A DNA stretch of 64,000 nt from positions 1,294,001-1,358,000 of the forward strand of contig NZ_VULY01000018.1 in assembly GCF_009696485.1 (NCBI RefSeq), in the 5' to 3' direction. Shown piece by piece: positions 61,676 through 64,000 of this stretch. Positions within the stretch are counted from its first letter, which is position 1; each line of letters starts with the position of its first letter. The notes under the pieces were generated by a model that was not told the origin of the DNA, searched no databases, and worked only from the letters and a program-made list of their open reading frames with translations. Position numbers and translations under genes: made by a program. This DNA is from Suipraeoptans intestinalis (GTDB lineage: Bacteria; Bacillota; Clostridia; Lachnospirales; Lachnospiraceae).

Positions 61676-62359
61676 CTACCCATCCAGCAGAGAAAATACC
61701 ATGGGGTTTCCGGTTTCCGGGTGGAGAAATTCCAGACGGTAGGCGCACAGACACAGCCTGTCTGTAAAAAGGGCAGAGGGGCCGTATTTTCTGTCACCGC
61801 AGATAGGGCAGCCCAGGTGTGCCAGCTGTACCCGTATCTGATGATGCCGCCCGGTTTCCAGCCGGATCTCCAATTCTGTTCCCGGGGGAAGTGAAGGAGA
61901 GCCTGCGAAATAGTACGGGGGCTGCACCACCGTCTGATAAAACAGGGAGGCTGGTTTTGCGGCGGGATCTGAAGGCGTGGAAATACGCGAAAGATTTGTT
62001 TTGGCGTCTTTTGTTAAGCAATCCTTCAGATATCCCTTTGGCTGAGTCGGCTGGCTTTGCGTAAATGCCCGGTAGTATTTTCCAAAGCCGTTGCGCTGCA
62101 GCTGCTTGTTTAAACTGGCGGCCGTCTGGGAGGTCAGGGCAAAAACAAGGATCCCTTCCACCGGCTGATCCAGGCGATGGATCACGCCGAGAAAAGGCTC
62201 CCGTCCTGTCGGACGACTTTGTGCCAGATGATTTTTTAGGTGAAATTCCACGGTCATCTCGCCGATGCGACGGCTCTGGGTGGCCATGCCGGGCGGCTTT
62301 TGACAAACCAGAATAGAGTCATCCTCATATAAAATAACAGGTTGATAAGAAGCTTTCAT
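61676..62359 (-). CDS. RluA-family pseudouridine synthase
   Basis: Protein of 227 aa. The catalytic aspartate lies in GVIHRLDQPVEGILVFA; N-terminal ILYEDDSILVCQKPPGMATQ and C-terminal LETGRHHQIRVQLAHLGCPICGDRKYG are the family marks. There is no S4 domain, so it is the short form. The exact rRNA or tRNA target is not evident. Convergent with the DUF4230 gene. Confidence 0.93.
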   Translation of the reverse strand: MKASYQPVILYEDDSILVCQKPPGMATQSRRIGEMTVEFHLKNHLAQSRPTGREPFLGVIHRLDQPVEGILVFALTSQTAASLNKQLQRNGFGKYYRAFTQSQPTQPKGYLKDCLTKDAKTNLSRISTPSDPAAKPASLFYQTVVQPPYYFAGSPSLPPGTELEIRLETGRHHQIRVQLAHLGCPICGDRKYGPSALFTDRLCLCAYRLEFLHPETGNPMVFSLLDG

Positions 62360-62413
62360 AAAATGTCCTTTCAGATTCAGGTGAAAAGCGGTTTAAGCCG
62401 TGCAAAGACTGCT

Positions 62414-63208
62414 CTACCGGTTCCGGGCAGGCAGGCTGTCCAGCAGATCCCGGAGGACGTTTTCCACAGAGTCAGTGATATGGGTGGCGTATTTTCGGAT
62501 GCCCTCTGCACCACTTGCCATGGCATAGCTGGTGCCGGCAAACTGGAGCAGCTCTTTGTCGTTGTACTCATCGCCAAAGGCCATACATTCCTTAGGACGA
62601 ATCCGGAGATAGTCTGTCAGACGGGCAAGGGCAGTTCCTTTATTGACGCCGATGGCGGCAAAGTCGATCCAGCCGGGGCCGGCGGTGACGACTCTCAGCC
62701 GGGAGGAAAAAGAACGGTAGGATTGCTGAAATAAGGCTTCTGTGTCTGTGAAGTCACAAAAAGAGATCTTTAAAAAAGTTTCCTCCACCTGAGACAGGTC
62801 CTCTACCGCGTAAATATTGGAACGGATCTCCTGCTGCATAAGGTGAAGGAACCCGTCACTTTTTGAATCCGTGTAGGCGCAGGATTCACAGGACAGCAGA
62901 CAGCTGCAGTGGGGATAATTTCGGGAAAATCGAAACAGCTCCAGTCCCAGATCCCGGGGAATCTCCCCTTTTACCAAAACGGTTGCATTCTGAATGCATA
63001 AGGATCCGTTTTCTGCGATGTAGTAAATGTCGTCCCGAATCGGGGCAAAAAGCTGATGCAGGCTGTGCAGCTGCCTGCCGCTGGCCGCGGCAAATTGGAT
63101 CCCTCTTTCTTTCAACTCCATGATCAGAGGAAAAAGAGAAGGATCCAGTTGCTGGGCGCCATCCTTCAGCAGAGTGCCGTCCAGATCACTTACGATTAAT
63201 TTTATCAT
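62414..63208 (-). CDS. Cof-type HAD hydrolase
   Basis: Protein of 264 aa. Motif I is VSDLDGTLL with the nucleophile Asp, motif II FAAASGRQ, motif III INKGTAL, with Lys169-like, and motif IV AFGDEYNDKELL. The C2 cap places it in the Cof/YbjI group of sugar-phosphate or flavin phosphatases. The substrate cannot be deduced. It lies 54 bp before the pseudouridine synthase on the same strand. Confidence 0.94.
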   Translation of the reverse strand: MIKLIVSDLDGTLLKDGAQQLDPSLFPLIMELKERGIQFAAASGRQLHSLHQLFAPIRDDIYYIAENGSLCIQNATVLVKGEIPRDLGLELFRFSRNYPHCSCLLSCESCAYTDSKSDGFLHLMQQEIRSNIYAVEDLSQVEETFLKISFCDFTDTEALFQQSYRSFSSRLRVVTAGPGWIDFAAIGVNKGTALARLTDYLRIRPKECMAFGDEYNDKELLQFAGTSYAMASGAEGIRKYATHITDSVENVLRDLLDSLPARNR

Positions 63209-63238
63209 AAAACCTCCTTGAAATCCTGATGTGTAAGG

Positions 63239-63267
63239 TTGTTATTTTGATACCAGCACATTATAAT
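63239..63267 (+). promoter_or_regulatory. Promoter of rpiB
   Basis: TTGTTA (63239-63244), a 17-bp spacer and a perfect TATAAT (63262-63267), 38 bp before the ATG. Confidence 0.65.
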
Positions 63268-63304
63268 ATAAAAAGAAACAAAGTGGAAGAGAGGAAGGAA
63301 GCCA

Positions 63305-63748
63305 ATGACAAAGATAGGAATCGGAAACGACCATGCAGGAGTAGAACTGAAACGGGAGATCACGCAGCATCTGCAGGATCAGGGATATGAAGTCTGGAAC
63401 TATGGAACGGATACAGAAGAAAGCTGCAGTTATTCGGATTATGGAAAAAAGGTGGCAAAGGCAGTGGTAAGCGGAGAAGTGGAGAAGGGGATCCTGATCT
63501 GCGGTACCGGGATCGGGATTTCGCTGGCGGCCAACAAGGTAAAGGGAATTCGGGCTGCCGTTTGTTCAGAGCCATGCTCGGCTAGGCTGTCCAAACAGCA
63601 CAACAACACAAACATCCTTGCCTTTGGAGCAAGGATCATCGGTCCGGAGATGGCGAAGATGATCGTGGATGAGTGGCTGGCAGCCGAATTTCAGGGAGGA
63701 CGGCATCAGGAAAGAGTGGATCTTCTGATGGCGATCGAAGAAGAATAG
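63305..63748 (+). CDS. rpiB: Ribose-5-phosphate isomerase B
   Basis: Protein of 147 aa. IGNDHAGVELKREITQHL, ILICGTGIGISLAANKVKGIRAAVC with the catalytic Cys, and HNNTNILAFGARIIGPEMA identify RpiB/LacAB. It interconverts ribose 5-phosphate and ribulose 5-phosphate and complements the transaldolase and transketolase genes upstream. Start behind GGAAGGAAG. Confidence 0.94.
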   Translation: MTKIGIGNDHAGVELKREITQHLQDQGYEVWNYGTDTEESCSYSDYGKKVAKAVVSGEVEKGILICGTGIGISLAANKVKGIRAAVCSEPCSARLSKQHNNTNILAFGARIIGPEMAKMIVDEWLAAEFQGGRHQERVDLLMAIEEE

Positions 63749-63761
63749 AATAAAGACAGGA

Positions 63762-63788
63762 AAGACGGCGGCAAGTCGTCTTTTTTCT
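63762..63788 (+). terminator. Terminator after rpiB
   Basis: AAGACG (63762-63767) pairs with CGTCTT (63777-63782), followed by TTTT. Confidence 0.65.
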
Positions 63789-63885
63789 CTGCTGAGAGCT
63801 TTGCGGATGAGGGGAGCAGGAAGCAGACGGGAAAGAAGGCAGAAAGGAAACAGAAAGAACACAAACAAGCAGGAGGAAGAAAACA

Positions 63886-64000
63886 ATGGAAGCAGTGATA
63901 TTTGATTTGGATGGAACGCTGTGGGATTCTACAGAAGAGGTGGCCAGGGCGTGGAACGAGGTACTGGCAGGAAGGACGGACATTGCCAAAACGGTGACGC
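63886..64000 (+). CDS. HAD-superfamily hydrolase, N-terminal part (runs off the window)
   Basis: Only 38 codons are visible. MEAVIFDLDGTLWDSTEEVARAWN is the HAD motif I of the phosphoglycolate-phosphatase/beta-phosphoglucomutase type. ATG 63886 follows AGGAGGAAG. The cap type and substrate cannot be seen. Confidence 0.8.
   Translation, partial: MEAVIFDLDGTLWDSTEEVARAWNEVLAGRTDIAKTVT

Overview
The window looks like a chromosomal segment of a Lachnospiraceae-type member of the Clostridia. The basis is Gram-positive style genes (LCP protein, sortase-sorted surface protein, Tad pilus without secretin), AGGAGG-like ribosome binding sites, sigma-A type promoters, Flp1-like/DUF5702/DUF6382 proteins and the order gmk-holB-ricT-trmN-rsmI. 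I cannot name a genus. Apart from murG/TSCPD, bioY, trmB/map, rluA/HAD and one small element gene, everything is on the plus strand. No tRNA, rRNA or CRISPR array was seen.

Layout. 1-5.5 kb: end of an exopolysaccharide/capsule locus (LCP ligase, initiating sugar transferase, UDP-sugar dehydrogenase, PssD/PssE-type split glycosyltransferase, GT2). 5.6-22.5 kb: a candidate 60-nt RNA, then a Tad/Flp pilus operon (tadZ, tadA, tadB, tadC, flp, DUF5702, TadE-like proteins, prepilin peptidase, DUF6382), rhomboid protease and HIT protein. tadA is split by a 7.08-kb AT-rich integrase element (7453-14539) bounded by an 8-bp repeat, CTATTGAA. Removing it between the repeats rejoins tadA exactly in frame. 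The element carries a structured RNA candidate, a Rep-like protein, a DUF5681-like protein, an excisionase-like protein, a serine resolvase, a tyrosine integrase, an XRE regulator and a membrane/coiled-coil cargo gene. Later in the operon a perfect 29-bp inverted repeat (18558-18719) encloses the ribosome binding site and start of a TadE-like pseudopilin gene: a candidate phase switch.

22.6-26.3 kb: an IS200-type insertion and a sortase-sorted surface protein with a structured leader. 26.4-36.9 kb: murG, TSCPD protein, mtnN, pgi, Orn/Lys/Arg decarboxylase, gmk, holB, ricT, trmN, rsmI and a UgpC/MsmK-type ABC ATPase. 37.1-39.5 kb: an AT-richer Rrf2-oxidoreductase-nitroreductase module with an operator overlapping its promoter. 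40-44.2 kb: a CdaR-like regulator with an aconitase-family hydratase, and bioY under a BirA-type operator. 44.5-45.1 kb: a roughly 540-nt apparently non-coding transcript with its own promoter, terminator and nested helices, the best candidate for an undescribed or unassigned large RNA. 45.5-64 kb: a TPR/acidic/P-loop protein, glgB, a MerR/TipAS regulator, trmB, map, pfk, dnaX-ybaB-recR, a LacI regulator, transaldolase, split transketolase, two small membrane-associated proteins, a pseudouridine synthase, a Cof-type phosphatase, rpiB and a partial HAD hydrolase.

The genes fall into four themes: cell-surface assembly (EPS, Tad pilus, surface protein), sugar-phosphate metabolism (pgi, pfk, transaldolase, transketolase, rpiB, glgB), replication/repair/translation housekeeping, and mobile DNA. 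All calls rest on reading the sequence; no database search was run.
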